Assembly (NCBI GenBank): GCA_963825345.1
Contig: CAWGSQ010000010.1
Span: 62,001-126,000, forward strand
Reading direction: 5' to 3'
DNA length: 64,000 nucleotides
From: JACVRW01 sp963825345
GTDB taxonomy: Bacteria > Actinomycetota > Thermoleophilia > Solirubrobacterales > Thermoleophilaceae
The notes under the pieces were generated by a model. The model saw only the letters and a program-made list of their open reading frames with translations, had not been told where the DNA came from and did not search any database. This document shows, one piece after another, positions 9,576 to 18,605 of the stretch (within the stretch, counting starts at the first letter, position 1; the number at the start of each line of letters is the position of its first letter). The position numbers and the translations under genes are program-made.

Positions 9576-10368
9576 CTATGGGGGCTCTTGGATTCGAGCC
9601 CCAGAAGATCTGCGTCCCCACCATTCCCACCAGGTGGACCATCACCGTGTTCAACACCATTGACTTCGCCGTTGCGGTGCCGACTCCCACCGGCCCACCC
9701 CCCGCGTTGTACCCGTAGTAGCAGCCCACCAGCACGATCACCGTGGCCATCGCCATGCCCTTGATCAGGCTGTAGAAGAGGTCGGGTGGGTTCTGGAACA
9801 TCCAGAAGATGAGGAAGAAGCCTCCCGACGACACCTCCCCGATCTGCTGCACGACCGCGAGGTAGCTCGCGAAGAAGCCGGCGCCCACGGCCGCGATGTA
9901 CATGAACGGCAGCACCATCCAGGCGGCCAGCAGGCGCGTCGCGCAGAGGAAGACGAGCGAGTTGATGCCCATCACCTCGAGCGCGTCGATCTCGTCGGAG
10001 ATGCGCATGGCGCCGATCTCGGCCACGAGGCCCGTGCCCACCTTCGCGGACATCATGTAGCCGAACGCGTAGGGCATGATCTCGCGCAGGTCGCACCAGG
10101 CTGAGAAGACGCCGGCGTACGCGGGGGCGCCCACGGAGCGGTTGAAGTACGCGCCCTCGATCCCGCACTGGAGGCCGAGGATGAACGCGAGGCCCCAGAT
10201 CACGAGCGCCGAGCCGAGAATCAGGATGCCAGCCTGGCGCAGCGCCTCGCCGAAGAAGTGGAAGACCTTCCCGTTGAAGACGGCGCCCATCACGCGCGCG
10301 CAGAACTTGGCGATGTCGCCGAAGGACGCGATCCAGTCGCGCGGAACGCTGAGCCAGCCCGTGCCCAT
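9568..10368 (-). CDS. YrbE/MlaE-family permease (YrbEB position)
   Basis: 266-residue integral membrane permease of the Mce transporter, with five to six hydrophobic segments. It carries the MlaE signature region around residues 108-140 (KVGTGLVAEIGAMRISDEID), where the Glu-rich loop contacts the ATPase. The start ATG shares one base with the TAA of the upstream permease (TAATG). Its stop overlaps the start of the ATPase gene. The two permeases probably form the heterodimeric channel on which the MCE hexamer docks. Confidence 0.94.
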   Translation of the reverse strand: MGTGWLSVPRDWIASFGDIAKFCARVMGAVFNGKVFHFFGEALRQAGILILGSALVIWGLAFILGLQCGIEGAYFNRSVGAPAYAGVFSAWCDLREIMPYAFGYMMSAKVGTGLVAEIGAMRISDEIDALEVMGINSLVFLCATRLLAAWMVLPFMYIAAVGAGFFASYLAVVQQIGEVSSGGFFLIFWMFQNPPDLFYSLIKGMAMATVIVLVGCYYGYNAGGGPVGVGTATAKSMVLNTVMVHLVGMVGTQIFWGSNPRAPIGG

Positions 10369-11174
10369 TACTTGATCACCGAGATCTCGGGGTGGGTCGC
10401 CAGCAGTGTCTGCGTGAAGACGTAGTTGAAGGCAAAGATCCCGAGGAACTCGATCACCACGCCCTGGTTCACGGCTCTACCCACACCTTCGGCGCCTCCG
10501 GACGCAGTCATCCCCTTGTAACAGGAGACGATCGCGATGATCGCGCCGAACAACGTCGTCTTTACGACCGACCCCCAGAGGTCGGTGGTACTCGCGTTGT
10601 TGAGCAGAGTGGCGAAGAAGGGTCCTAAGGGAGCATCGAAGGTGAGCGTGGCGAGGACGCCGCCGAAGATGCCGAAGATCAGCGCGTAGATGTTGAAGAG
10701 CCCCGTCACGACCATCAGCGCGAGGAAGCGCGGCACGACGAGGTTCTTGATCGGGTCGACGCCGAGCACCTGAAGGGCGTCGAGCTCCTCGCGGATCTTG
10801 CGCGCGCCGAGGTCGGCCGTGATGGCCGTGCCGCCCACTCCGGCGAGGATGATCGCGGTCACGAATGGCGCGAACTCGCGGATCGAGGCGAGCACGAAGA
10901 AGCCGCCGAGGCGGTCGATGGCGCCGAACAGGACCAGGAAGTTGCCCGCCTGAAGGCCCGGTGCGCCGTAGCCGAACGCGATCGTGGAGATCGTGAGCGG
11001 CAGCCAGCAGAGCCGCAGCATGAACAGGAACTGCTGCACGAACTCCGTGCCGTAGGGGTAGGGCGGCCGCAGAGCTGAGACCAGCGTCTTGCCGGTAAGG
11101 ATCATCATGTCGCCGACCTGCTCAAGCAGGTTCTTCACCGGCAGGAACACCCGATCCGATGCAGCTCTGACCAC
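10368..11174 (-). CDS. YrbE/MlaE-family permease (YrbEA position), first gene of the mce operon
   Basis: 268-residue MlaE-type permease. The amphipathic N-terminal helix is followed by five predicted membrane spans. The conserved loop GTAITADLGARKIREELD (around 114-131) matches the ATPase-contact motif of the family. The start is GTG at 11174, preceded by a strong ribosome site (GGGGAGGAG about 8 nt upstream), one of the few good SD sequences in this window. It is the promoter-proximal gene of a nine-gene unit and is divergent from the lipoprotein gene at 11344. Confidence 0.94.
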   Translation of the reverse strand: MVRAASDRVFLPVKNLLEQVGDMMILTGKTLVSALRPPYPYGTEFVQQFLFMLRLCWLPLTISTIAFGYGAPGLQAGNFLVLFGAIDRLGGFFVLASIREFAPFVTAIILAGVGGTAITADLGARKIREELDALQVLGVDPIKNLVVPRFLALMVVTGLFNIYALIFGIFGGVLATLTFDAPLGPFFATLLNNASTTDLWGSVVKTTLFGAIIAIVSCYKGMTASGGAEGVGRAVNQGVVIEFLGIFAFNYVFTQTLLATHPEISVIK

Positions 11175-11343
11175 TACAGAACTCCTCCCCAGGGAGAACT
11201 ACCCACGTTCCCCCGAAAACACGTACGCGCGGGAAAGCCTATGGCATGCGGATCGGGTCCGCCAGAGGGAACCGTCGTTGGGCAAGCGCCGGGCGCGGCC
11301 CGGTGCGCAGCCATGCTCTCAGCCGTGCTTTCTCCTGGCGCGG

Positions 11344-12006
11344 ATGTACACCGAACCTACGCGCGGAGGCGGATATCGGTGGTATGTTCGGCGCGCTTTG
11401 AGGGGCTGGAGCGTTGCCACGCTATGCCTCCTCGCCGTCGCAGGATGCGGTGGCGGGGAGCGCCAGGACGAGAACGAGCCGGAGGGAAACTTCCCGGTCG
11501 AAGTCGTGGAGGCCAAGTTCCCGGAGAAGCAGAAGCTCGCCAAGAGCTCTGACCTCGTGGTGACCGTGCGCAACGCCGGCAAGGCGGAGATCCCGAACAT
11601 CGCGATGACGGTGAACGGGTTCGACCAGCGCAAGACGGACCCCGACCTCGCGGACCCGAACCGGCCGTTCTTCGCGCTGAACGGCGTGCAGGTCGAGATC
11701 GCCGGCTTCCCGGAGGCCAAGGACGCCGCCCCGCGCGGCTGTGACAGTGCGTACGTGAACACCTGGGCCTGCGGCCCGCTCAGTCCGGGCGCGCAGAAGA
11801 CCTTCCGCTGGTCGGTCACGGCGGTCCAGGCGGGTGACTACAAGGTGGCCTGGCGGGTGGCCGCCGGCCTGGACGGCAAGGCAAAGGCAGTGGCGGCGGG
11901 CGGCGGACCGGCGCCGCGCGGCACTTTCTCGGGCACGGTCTCCGACAAGGCGCCCGACGTCCGTGTGGCTGACGATGGCAAGACCATCGTCAGCGGGACT
12001 CGCTGA
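11344..12006 (+). CDS. Predicted lipoprotein with a single immunoglobulin-like/CARDB-type domain
   Basis: About 220 residues, no certain family. The region WSVATLCLLAVAGC ends in a lipobox with Cys at about residue 35, so the mature protein would be lipid-anchored. The body contains a stretch typical of CARDB/NEW3-like beta domains (LVVTVRNAGKAEIPNIAMTV) followed by a cysteine pair (RGCDSAY, TWACGPL) that could form a disulfide. The ATG at 11344 gives an unusually long n-region. A TTG at 11398, preceded by a TATGTT box 9 nt upstream, would give a classic 17-residue lipoprotein signal and may be the true start. It is divergent from the mce operon; a link to lipid uptake is only suggested by position. 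Confidence 0.75.
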   Translation: MYTEPTRGGGYRWYVRRALRGWSVATLCLLAVAGCGGGERQDENEPEGNFPVEVVEAKFPEKQKLAKSSDLVVTVRNAGKAEIPNIAMTVNGFDQRKTDPDLADPNRPFFALNGVQVEIAGFPEAKDAAPRGCDSAYVNTWACGPLSPGAQKTFRWSVTAVQAGDYKVAWRVAAGLDGKAKAVAAGGGPAPRGTFSGTVSDKAPDVRVADDGKTIVSGTR

Positions 12007-12184
12007 CCTCCCGTTCGACGTAGCCCGGGCAGCGCTCCACAGGGATTCGCGGGTACTTGGGGAAGCGCTCGTCGGTCTTCGAGCGCAGGCACATCGAGAA
12101 GACGCTGCCGCGTCCGCTTCGGATCAGCTTCTGATGCACGCAGCTGTCGCAGAGCCCGGCCTTCACACTGGGTAAGGCTTCCAC
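11990..12184 (-). CDS. Small conserved cysteine-rich protein (64 aa), function unknown
   Basis: A 64-residue protein with four cysteines: LCDSC, FSMC, and ERCPGY near the end. The spacing CxxC...C...C suggests a small metal-binding or redox fold. The arrangement resembles a short uncharacterised protein common in Actinobacteria (CDSC...RGSVFSMC...YPKYPR...CPGY); this is recognition from memory, not a search. The frame starts at GTG 12184; GTG 12166 is an alternative. Its last 17 bases overlap the end of the convergent lipoprotein gene. Confidence 0.72.
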   Translation of the reverse strand: MEALPSVKAGLCDSCVHQKLIRSGRGSVFSMCLRSKTDERFPKYPRIPVERCPGYVEREVSESR

Positions 12185-12379
12185 TTACTCAGGTAAGGGG
12201 TCGGATACGCGAAGTCGCTGCGAATGCCCGATGTGCGGGGGGCGCCTCAGGTCGACACTCCATAGGTGCAATCGATCCGAGAGGAGCACCAATGGACCCC
12301 CGCCTTCACGCCTTCTACATCGACGCAGTCTTCGCAGATTTCGGACGCCGTTCGTCCCGGCTGGCAGGATTGGCAGACG

Positions 12380-15328
12380 ATGGCCACGCGCATGACAAGC
12401 GCCCGCTTCGTAGGGCGGTCCGAGCAGCTCGCCGAGCTGGAGGTCGCCCTGCGCGAAGCCGGCGAGGGCCGTCCCTCCCTCGCACTAGTTGGCGGTGAGT
12501 CAGGCGTCGGCAAGTCTCGGCTTGCCGGCGAGCTGATCAGGCACGCGCGCGAGGCCGGGGCGCGCGTGCTCACCGGAGACTGCGTGGAGCTGGGCGAGGA
12601 CGAGCTCCCCTACGCGCCGCTGCTCACAGCGCTGCGCCCGCTCGTCCGCGACGGCGACCCGGCCCTGGACGCGCTTGCGCCCTCGCTCCGCGCCGCACTT
12701 GATGCGATCCTCCCCGGCCTCGGGGAGGATCGCAGTTCGGGTGAGGCCACCCAGTCACGGGTGTTCGAAGCTCTGCTCACAGTGCTCGACGGCCTCGGCC
12801 AGGACACGCCCGCCGTGCTCGTGATCGAGGACCTCCACTGGGCGGACAGTTCGACCCGCTCGTTCATCGGCTTCCTCGCGCGCTCGGTGTGCAACGAGCG
12901 CCTGCTGGTGGTGGGCACCTATCGCTCTGACGAGCTCCACCGCCGCCACCCGCTGAGGCCGCTGCTCGCCGAGCTTTCCAGCGACCCGTACATGCGCCTG
13001 ATCGACCTGCCGCGCTTCTCACCAGAGGAGCTCGGCGAGCAGCTCGAGGGCATCGTCGGTGACCGCCCCGACGCCGAGCTCGTGCAGCGCGTGTACTCGC
13101 GCAGCGAGGGAAACGCCCTCTACGCCGAGGAGATCCTGGCCGCCGGCCCCGACGGGCGCGGCGCGCTGCCGCCGACGCTGCGCGACGCGCTGATGCTGCG
13201 CGTGGAGCGCCTGTCCGCGCCCGCGCAGGAGCTGATCCGCTGGCTCGCCTGCCAGCCCGCCGCCGACCACCAGCTCGTGGCGGCGGTGGCGGGCCTCGAC
13301 CCCGCGGACCTGCGCGACGCCCTGCGCGAGGCCGTCGCGAGCCACATCGTGGTGACCGTGAGCGACGAGAGCTACGGCTTCCGCCATGCGCTGCTGCGCG
13401 AGGTGGTCTACGAGGACCTCCTGCCGGGCGAGCGGACGGAGATGCACGCTGCGCTCGCGGGCGAACTCGAGAAGCGGATCGAGGCCGGTGAGCGCGGCGC
13501 GCACATCACCGCTCAGGTGGCGCACCACTGGGGCGCCGCTGGCGATCAGCCGCGCGCATTCGCGGCCGCGGCGCGAGCCGGACTCGCCGCCGAGCGCGTG
13601 AACGCCTTCGGCGAGGCGCAGGCGCTCTTCGAGCGCGCGCTCTCGCTCTGGGAGCGGGTGCCCGACCCCGAGGCGCTGGCCGGAATCGAGGAGTTCGAGC
13701 TTCTGCGCCACGCCGCCGTGGCCGCCGACCAGGCGGGCGACCCGACCCGGCAGGAGGCGCTGCTCCGGCGCGCGCTCCAACTGGTGGACGCGGAAGCCGA
13801 CCCCAGCCGCGCCGGGCTCATCCGCGAGCGGCTCAGCCAGTCGCTGTGGAGCCAGCACCGACAGGATGACTCGGTCGAGATGCTGCGCGAGGGACTCGCG
13901 CTTCTGCCGGACGAGCCGAGCCCAGCACGCGCGAAGCTCCTGGCCCAGTTCTCGAGGCGGCTGATGGTCCAATCGCGCTTCGCCGAGGCGGCCGAGTCTG
14001 CGCGCGAGGCGCTCAGCGTGGCTCGCGCGGTCGGCTACCGCGAGGCCGAGGCCATCGCCCTCAACGGGCTCGGTACGGCGCTCGGCGACAGCGGCGAGGT
14101 CGATGCCGGGGTCGCCTACCTGCGCGAGTCGCTCCAGATCGCTCGCGAGGAGGGCCTCGAGATGGAGGAGGGCGGCGCCTGGATCAACATCTCGGACGTG
14201 CTCAACCTCGCCGGCCGCACCGAGGAGGCACTCGACGCGGCACTCCAGGGACTCGAGACCGCCTACACGCAGGACTGGCGAACGACCGACTGGTTGCGGC
14301 TCTCGATCTCCGAGTACCGCTTCCACCTCGGGGACTGGAAGGGCGCGGAGGAGATCATCCCGCCAGCCAGCCGGCGGCACACCGGCGGCACACTCCTCTA
14401 CTGGCACACGAACAAGGCGCAGCTCGCGCTCGGCCGCGGCGACGTCGAGGCCGCGGAGGAGGCGGTCGCGGCGCTCGCGACGGCCACGGCGGGGCTGAGG
14501 GAGCCTCAGTTCGTCGGCATGCACGGCATCCTGAGCGCGGAGCTGTCGCGCCGTCGCGGAGACATCGATGCGGCGCGGGACGTGATCGACGACGCGCTCG
14601 ATCGGATCGAGTTCTGCTCCGAGGACGTCGTGCGGGTCGCGGCGCTGGCGGTGTTGGGACTGCGCGTGGAGGGCGACGCCGGCGAGGCGGCCCGGGACCG
14701 TCGCGACGAGCAGGCGGAGGCGACCGCGAAATCGCGCGCGGACGCCCTGCTCGAGCGCTCGCGCATGGCGGCCGAGGCCGGTCTCGTGGTGGAGGCCGCC
14801 CAGCTCCAAACGTCAGAGGGCGAGTACGCGCGGGCCACGGGCGGCGACCCGGCCGCCGCCTGGAGCAGCGCCGCCATGTGCTGGGACGAGCTCGGCCGCC
14901 CCTACATCGCCGCCTACGCGCGCTGGCGCGAGGCCGAAGCGCTGATGGCCGGTCGCGACCGCGAGGGCGCGTCGCGCGCGGCGGCGGCCGCGCTGGCCGC
15001 CGCCCGGCGGCTCGGCAGCGCGTGGCTCGCCGAGGAGGTCGAGTCGCTCGCCGCCAGGGCGCGGCTCCAGCTCGGCGAGGGAGCCGAGACCGCGGCGGCC
15101 GCCGCCCGTCCGGAGGCGGACGACCCCTTCGGCCTCACGGTGCGCGAGCGCGACGTACTCGCCCTCGTGGCGGCCGGCGCCACGAACCGCGAGATCGGCG
15201 AGCGGCTGCATATGGCCGAGAAGACCGCGAGCGTCCACGTGTCGCGGATTCTCGCGAAGCTGAACGTGCGCTCGCGGACCGAGGCGGCGGCGGTTGCGCA
15301 CCGGCAGGGTCTGGTAATAAGCGTCTAA
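12380..15328 (+). CDS. LuxR-family transcriptional regulator with AAA ATPase and TPR-like domains
   Basis: About 982 residues of the large MalT/LAL-type architecture. The N-terminal AAA domain has Walker A GGESGVGKS (about 38-46) and Walker B VLVIEDLHWAD (about 147-157). The middle 500 residues are Ala/Glu-rich helical repeats of TPR type. The C-terminal LuxR helix-turn-helix occupies the last 65 residues (TVRERDVLALVAAGATNREI). Such proteins bind an inducer in the repeat domain and ATP in the AAA domain, then activate transcription; the inducer is unknown. The ATG at 12380 was chosen because the FVGR motif that begins these proteins follows it by about 10 residues. A longer GTG start at 12266 is possible. 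The stop overlaps the next gene as TAATG. Confidence 0.92.
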   Translation: MATRMTSARFVGRSEQLAELEVALREAGEGRPSLALVGGESGVGKSRLAGELIRHAREAGARVLTGDCVELGEDELPYAPLLTALRPLVRDGDPALDALAPSLRAALDAILPGLGEDRSSGEATQSRVFEALLTVLDGLGQDTPAVLVIEDLHWADSSTRSFIGFLARSVCNERLLVVGTYRSDELHRRHPLRPLLAELSSDPYMRLIDLPRFSPEELGEQLEGIVGDRPDAELVQRVYSRSEGNALYAEEILAAGPDGRGALPPTLRDALMLRVERLSAPAQELIRWLACQPAADHQLVAAVAGLDPADLRDALREAVASHIVVTVSDESYGFRHALLREVVYEDLLPGERTEMHAALAGELEKRIEAGERGAHITAQVAHHWGAAGDQPRAFAAAARAGLAAERVNAFGEAQALFERALSLWERVPDPEALAGIEEFELLRHAAVAADQAGDPTRQEALLRRALQLVDAEADPSRAGLIRERLSQSLWSQHRQDDSVEMLREGLALLPDEPSPARAKLLAQFSRRLMVQSRFAEAAESAREALSVARAVGYREAEAIALNGLGTALGDSGEVDAGVAYLRESLQIAREEGLEMEEGGAWINISDVLNLAGRTEEALDAALQGLETAYTQDWRTTDWLRLSISEYRFHLGDWKGAEEIIPPASRRHTGGTLLYWHTNKAQLALGRGDVEAAEEAVAALATATAGLREPQFVGMHGILSAELSRRRGDIDAARDVIDDALDRIEFCSEDVVRVAALAVLGLRVEGDAGEAARDRRDEQAEATAKSRADALLERSRMAAEAGLVVEAAQLQTSEGEYARATGGDPAAAWSSAAMCWDELGRPYIAAYARWREAEALMAGRDREGASRAAAAALAAARRLGSAWLAEEVESLAARARLQLGEGAETAAAAARPEADDPFGLTVRERDVLALVAAGATNREIGERLHMAEKTASVHVSRILAKLNVRSRTEAAAVAHRQGLVISV

Positions 15329-16230
15329 TGCGCACACTCGTCACGGGGGCCACCGGCTTCGTCGGTGGCCGGCTCGCCGCCGCGCTCGCGGAGCGTGGCG
15401 CTGACGTCCGCTGCCTGGTCAGGGATCGCGAGCGCGCCGGGGACCTCGTCGCCGCCGGACACGAGCTTCACGAGGGCGATGTGCTCGACGCGGACAGCCT
15501 GCGCGGTGCCGGCGAGGGCGTCACGGCCGCGTACTACCTGGTGCACTCCATGGGGCGCGGCACGGGTCGGGAGGGTTTCGCCGAGCGCGAGCGCCGCGCC
15601 GCGTCGAACTTCGCGCGCATGGCCAAGGAGGAGGGCGTCGAGCGCGTGGTCTACCTCGGCGGGCTGGGCGACGAGCGCTCAGAGCACCTGCGCAGCCGCG
15701 CCGCCACGGCGGCCACACTCGCACAGGAGGGGCCGCCGCTCGTGTACTTCCGCGCGGCCATGGTGATCGGGGCGGGCAGCGAGTCGTATCGCACGGTGCG
15801 CTACCTGGTCGAGCGGCTGCCGGCGATGATCGCGCCCGCCTGGCTGCGAAACCGCACCCAGCCGATCGCGATCGACGACGTGCTCGAGTACCTCGTTCAG
15901 GCCGCCGAGCGGCCGGACGTGCCCGCGGACGAGATCCAGATCGGCGGCCCCGACGTCCTCACCTACTCCGAGGTCCTCGCGCTGATGGCCGACGTCCTCG
16001 GCAAGCGCCGCCGGCCGCAGATCCCGGTGCCGTTCATCACCCCGGGCCTCTCGTCGCTCTGGATAGGCCTGGTCACGCCGGTGGACACGGGCGTCGCGCG
16101 TCCGCTCGTGGAGAGTCTCGCGAGCGAGACCATCGTCACCGATCCGGAGCCGGCGGCGGCGTTCGACGTGCGGCCGATCGGCTGCCTAGAGGCGCTTCGC
16201 CGCACGCATCTGGAGGAGCAGACGGCGTAG
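15328..16230 (+). CDS. NmrA/SDR-a5-like NAD(P)-binding protein
   Basis: 300 residues with an N-terminal Rossmann glycine motif TGATGFVGG (6-14) and a second strand typical of NAD(P)H-binding atypical short-chain reductases. The usual catalytic Tyr-x3-Lys is replaced (YLGGLGD), so it may bind cofactor without dehydrogenase activity, as NmrA-type sensors do. The tail resembles the DUF2867-associated reductases that handle ubiquinone-like or unknown substrates. It is translationally coupled to the LuxR regulator, which suggests joint expression but not a defined pathway. Confidence 0.88.
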   Translation: MRTLVTGATGFVGGRLAAALAERGADVRCLVRDRERAGDLVAAGHELHEGDVLDADSLRGAGEGVTAAYYLVHSMGRGTGREGFAERERRAASNFARMAKEEGVERVVYLGGLGDERSEHLRSRAATAATLAQEGPPLVYFRAAMVIGAGSESYRTVRYLVERLPAMIAPAWLRNRTQPIAIDDVLEYLVQAAERPDVPADEIQIGGPDVLTYSEVLALMADVLGKRRRPQIPVPFITPGLSSLWIGLVTPVDTGVARPLVESLASETIVTDPEPAAAFDVRPIGCLEALRRTHLEEQTA

Positions 16231-16249
16231 GCGTCATGCTGTCCGGCTC

Positions 16250-17260
16250 GTGGAGCTCCGGACCACAACCGCCTCGCTCAACCTGGCCGAGCCGTTCGGC
16301 ATCGCGCGCGGCTCGCGCACGACGCAGACCGTGGTCCACGTCGAGCTCGAGCATGAGGGCATCGTGGGCCGCGGCGAGGCGGCGCCGGTCTACTACCGCG
16401 GCGACACGGTCGAGTCCACGGCCGACTTTCTCACCACCACCGCTCCCCCGCTCGTCGGCGACGATCCGTTCGCGCTGGAGGTCCTCGAGGCGCGGCTCGC
16501 GGACATTGAGGGCCAGACGGCTGGCAAGGCCGCGCTCGATGCCGCGCTTCACGACTGGATCGGCAAGCGGCTCGGTGTGCCGCTCTGGCGGCTGCTCGGC
16601 CTCCCGCCGGAGGCTCCGCCCACCTCGTACACGATCGGGATCGACTCGATCGACGGCACGCGCGACCGCGTGCAGCGCGCAAGCGAGTTCCGCTCGCTGA
16701 AGATCAAGGTCGGCGGCGCCGAGGATCTGGCGCGCCTCGAGGCGGTCCGGGACGAGTCGAACGTCCCGCTTCGCGTGGACGCCAACGAGGGCTGGACGCT
16801 CGAGTCCGCGCGCGAGCTGATGCCGGAGCTGATCCGGCTCGGCGTGGAGTTCGTGGAGCAGCCGTTCCCGGCCGGCGACCTCGACTCGTTCCGGGTGCTG
16901 CGCGAGCTTCACCCGCGCCTGCCAGTGATCGTCGACGAGGGCTGCCAGGACCTGCGCGACGTGGCACCGGCGGCCGCCTACGCCGACGGGATCAACGTGA
17001 AGCTCGCGAAGTCCGGCGGCGTGCGCGAGGCTGTGCGGATGATTCACGCCGCCCGCGCCCTCGGACTGCGAGTGATGCTCGGCTGCATGGTCGAGTCGCA
17101 GCTCGGCGTGGCCCCCGCGACCGCGATCGCCTCGCTCGTCGACTGGGCCGACCTCGACGGGCACCTGCTGCTCGCCGACGAGCCGTTCACCGGGCTGCGC
17201 CTGGTCCACGGACACGTGCTGCCCGGCCTGGAGCCGGGGCTCGGGGTGGCGCCCGCATGA
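16250..17260 (+). CDS. Dipeptide epimerase (L-Ala-D/L-Glu epimerase type, enolase superfamily)
   Basis: 336 residues of the mandelate racemase/muconate lactonising family. The capping domain covers about 1-115, then the barrel. Catalytic residues are visible: the KIK pair (Lys151, Lys153), metal ligands Asp177 (VDANEGW), Glu203 (VEQPFP) and Asp229 (VDEGC), and the opposite base in NVKLAKSGG (Lys254). These match enzymes that epimerise the second residue of dipeptides from peptidoglycan turnover or protein digestion; the exact dipeptide is not readable. The start is GTG at 16250. The stop overlaps the DUF1611 gene as ATGA, a pairing that recurs for this enzyme class. Confidence 0.92.
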   Translation: MELRTTTASLNLAEPFGIARGSRTTQTVVHVELEHEGIVGRGEAAPVYYRGDTVESTADFLTTTAPPLVGDDPFALEVLEARLADIEGQTAGKAALDAALHDWIGKRLGVPLWRLLGLPPEAPPTSYTIGIDSIDGTRDRVQRASEFRSLKIKVGGAEDLARLEAVRDESNVPLRVDANEGWTLESARELMPELIRLGVEFVEQPFPAGDLDSFRVLRELHPRLPVIVDEGCQDLRDVAPAAAYADGINVKLAKSGGVREAVRMIHAARALGLRVMLGCMVESQLGVAPATAIASLVDWADLDGHLLLADEPFTGLRLVHGHVLPGLEPGLGVAPA

Positions 17261-18321
17261 GCGAGCGGCTCGCGATCTTCGCGGAAGGACTGTTCGCCAA
17301 GCACACCGGCAAGACCGCTCACGGGGTGATCCGGTACGGGAATCGCGACGTGGTGGCCGTGATCGACTCGACCTGCGCGGGCCGCACGGCGAACGAGGTG
17401 GAGCCCTTCGCGCTACACCCCGCGCCGATTGTCGCGACCCTCGACGAGGCGATCGAGTACGGCGCGGACTGCCTGCTGATCGGCGTGGCGCCACCGGGCG
17501 GCAAGCTGGACCCTGCCTGGCGGCCAACGCTTACAGCAGCGATAAAGGCTGGGCTCTCGCTGGAGGCCGGCCTGCACACCCAGCTTCGGGACGATCCCGA
17601 GCTGAGCGCCGCGGCTGAGGAGGCAGGTGTGGAGCTGCGCGACCTGCGCGCGGTACCGCCGGACCTGACGGTGCCAAAGGGCCCGTACAGCCGGCCCGAC
17701 TCCGTCCGCGTGGTGCACAGCGTGGGCTCGGACACCGTGATCGGGAAGAAGGTCGTGACGCTCGAGCTCGACCGCGCTGCGCGCGAGCGCGGGCTGCGCT
17801 CGGTGTACGTGCCCACCGGGCAGACCGGCGTGGCGATCGCCGGCTGGGGGATCGCCGTGGACCACGTGATCTCGGACTACGTGGCGGGCGCCGGCGAGCG
17901 GCTGGTGCACCAGGGCGCCGAGCGCGGCGACCTGCTGTTCGTGGAGGGCCAGGGCGCGCTCTTCCACCCGGCCTACTCGGGAGTCACGCTCGGGCTACTG
18001 CACGGCTCGGCGCCGGACCTGCTCGTGCTGGTGAACAAGCCGAACGCGACGCACAACCGCAACTACCCCGACCTGCCGATCCCGTCTCTGAACGAGCTGA
18101 TCCAGGCGTACGAGTCAGTCGCGGCTCCGGTGCGCCCGGCCACCGTGGCCGCGATTGCACTGAATACATCGGATCTCGACGAGGAGTCGGCGCGTGCCGC
18201 GGTGGCCGCGGCGGAGCGCGAGACGGGCCTCGTGGCCGACGACGTGGTGCGCTTCGGGGCCACGCGCGTGCTGGAGGCCGTGCTCAGCGCGCTCGACACC
18301 CGGGCGAAAACCCCGGCCTGA
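17257..18321 (+). CDS. DUF1611 family P-loop protein
   Basis: 354 residues. The N-terminal half is Rossmann-like (DUF1611_N). The C-terminal half is a P-loop NTPase-like domain that begins at about residue 155 with VGSDTVIGKKVVTLEL. The family normally has a GK followed by Ser/Thr/Met-Thr at this loop; here it is GKK, so nucleotide binding may be altered. A Walker B-like strand LLFVEGQGAL follows at about 227. Genes of this family repeatedly sit beside dipeptide epimerases, as here with a 4-bp overlap, which suggests a joint role in processing D-amino-acid-containing dipeptides. The biochemical function is not established. Confidence 0.87.
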   Translation: MSERLAIFAEGLFAKHTGKTAHGVIRYGNRDVVAVIDSTCAGRTANEVEPFALHPAPIVATLDEAIEYGADCLLIGVAPPGGKLDPAWRPTLTAAIKAGLSLEAGLHTQLRDDPELSAAAEEAGVELRDLRAVPPDLTVPKGPYSRPDSVRVVHSVGSDTVIGKKVVTLELDRAARERGLRSVYVPTGQTGVAIAGWGIAVDHVISDYVAGAGERLVHQGAERGDLLFVEGQGALFHPAYSGVTLGLLHGSAPDLLVLVNKPNATHNRNYPDLPIPSLNELIQAYESVAAPVRPATVAAIALNTSDLDEESARAAVAAAERETGLVADDVVRFGATRVLEAVLSALDTRAKTPA

Positions 18322-18375
18322 TCTTTCGACACAGGGCCGTACGAGAAAGCGCCGGATGCGGCGATATTTGGTGGC

Positions 18376-18552
18376 ATGGAGCCACGGCGCTACACCCTCG
18401 TGCCGGACGCCGACCGCCCCCAGCCGGGACCGGTCCGCCGCCGCTACTCGCTAGCGCGCGTGGCGCCGTCCTCCCGCTCGGCCCTGGGGGTGGATCGGCT
18501 GGAGCGGATGGAGGAAGTTGCAGCGCGGGACCGCCAGAACGGCAAGCGCTGA
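18376..18552 (+). CDS. Possible small basic protein (58 aa)
   Basis: An ATG-to-TGA frame of 58 residues in the 284-bp space after the DUF1611 gene. It is rich in Arg and Pro (RRYTLVPDADRPQPGPVRRR) with a charged C-terminus (MEEVAARDRQNGKR). No ribosome site and no family were recognised. Its support is that its codons follow the local GC-third-position bias and that it fills an otherwise empty stretch. It may equally be chance. Confidence 0.35.
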   Translation: MEPRRYTLVPDADRPQPGPVRRRYSLARVAPSSRSALGVDRLERMEEVAARDRQNGKR

Positions 18553-18562
18553 AAGTGTCGAC

Positions 18563-18603
18563 CGTCCTGCCTGGACTACCTATGCGGTAGTCAGAACAGG
18601 ACG
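18563..18603. terminator. Interrupted hairpin between metH and the upstream plus-strand genes
   Basis: Outer arms CGTCCTG (18563-18569) and CAGGACG (18597-18603) and inner arms GACTACC (18574-18580) and GGTAGTC (18586-18592) pair perfectly around a TATGC loop, with a 4x4 internal loop. It begins two bases beyond the metH stop on the minus strand and lies between convergent units. No T-run follows, so it would act as a Rho-assisted or transcript-end-stabilising structure if functional. Confidence 0.45.
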
Positions 18604-18605
18604 CT

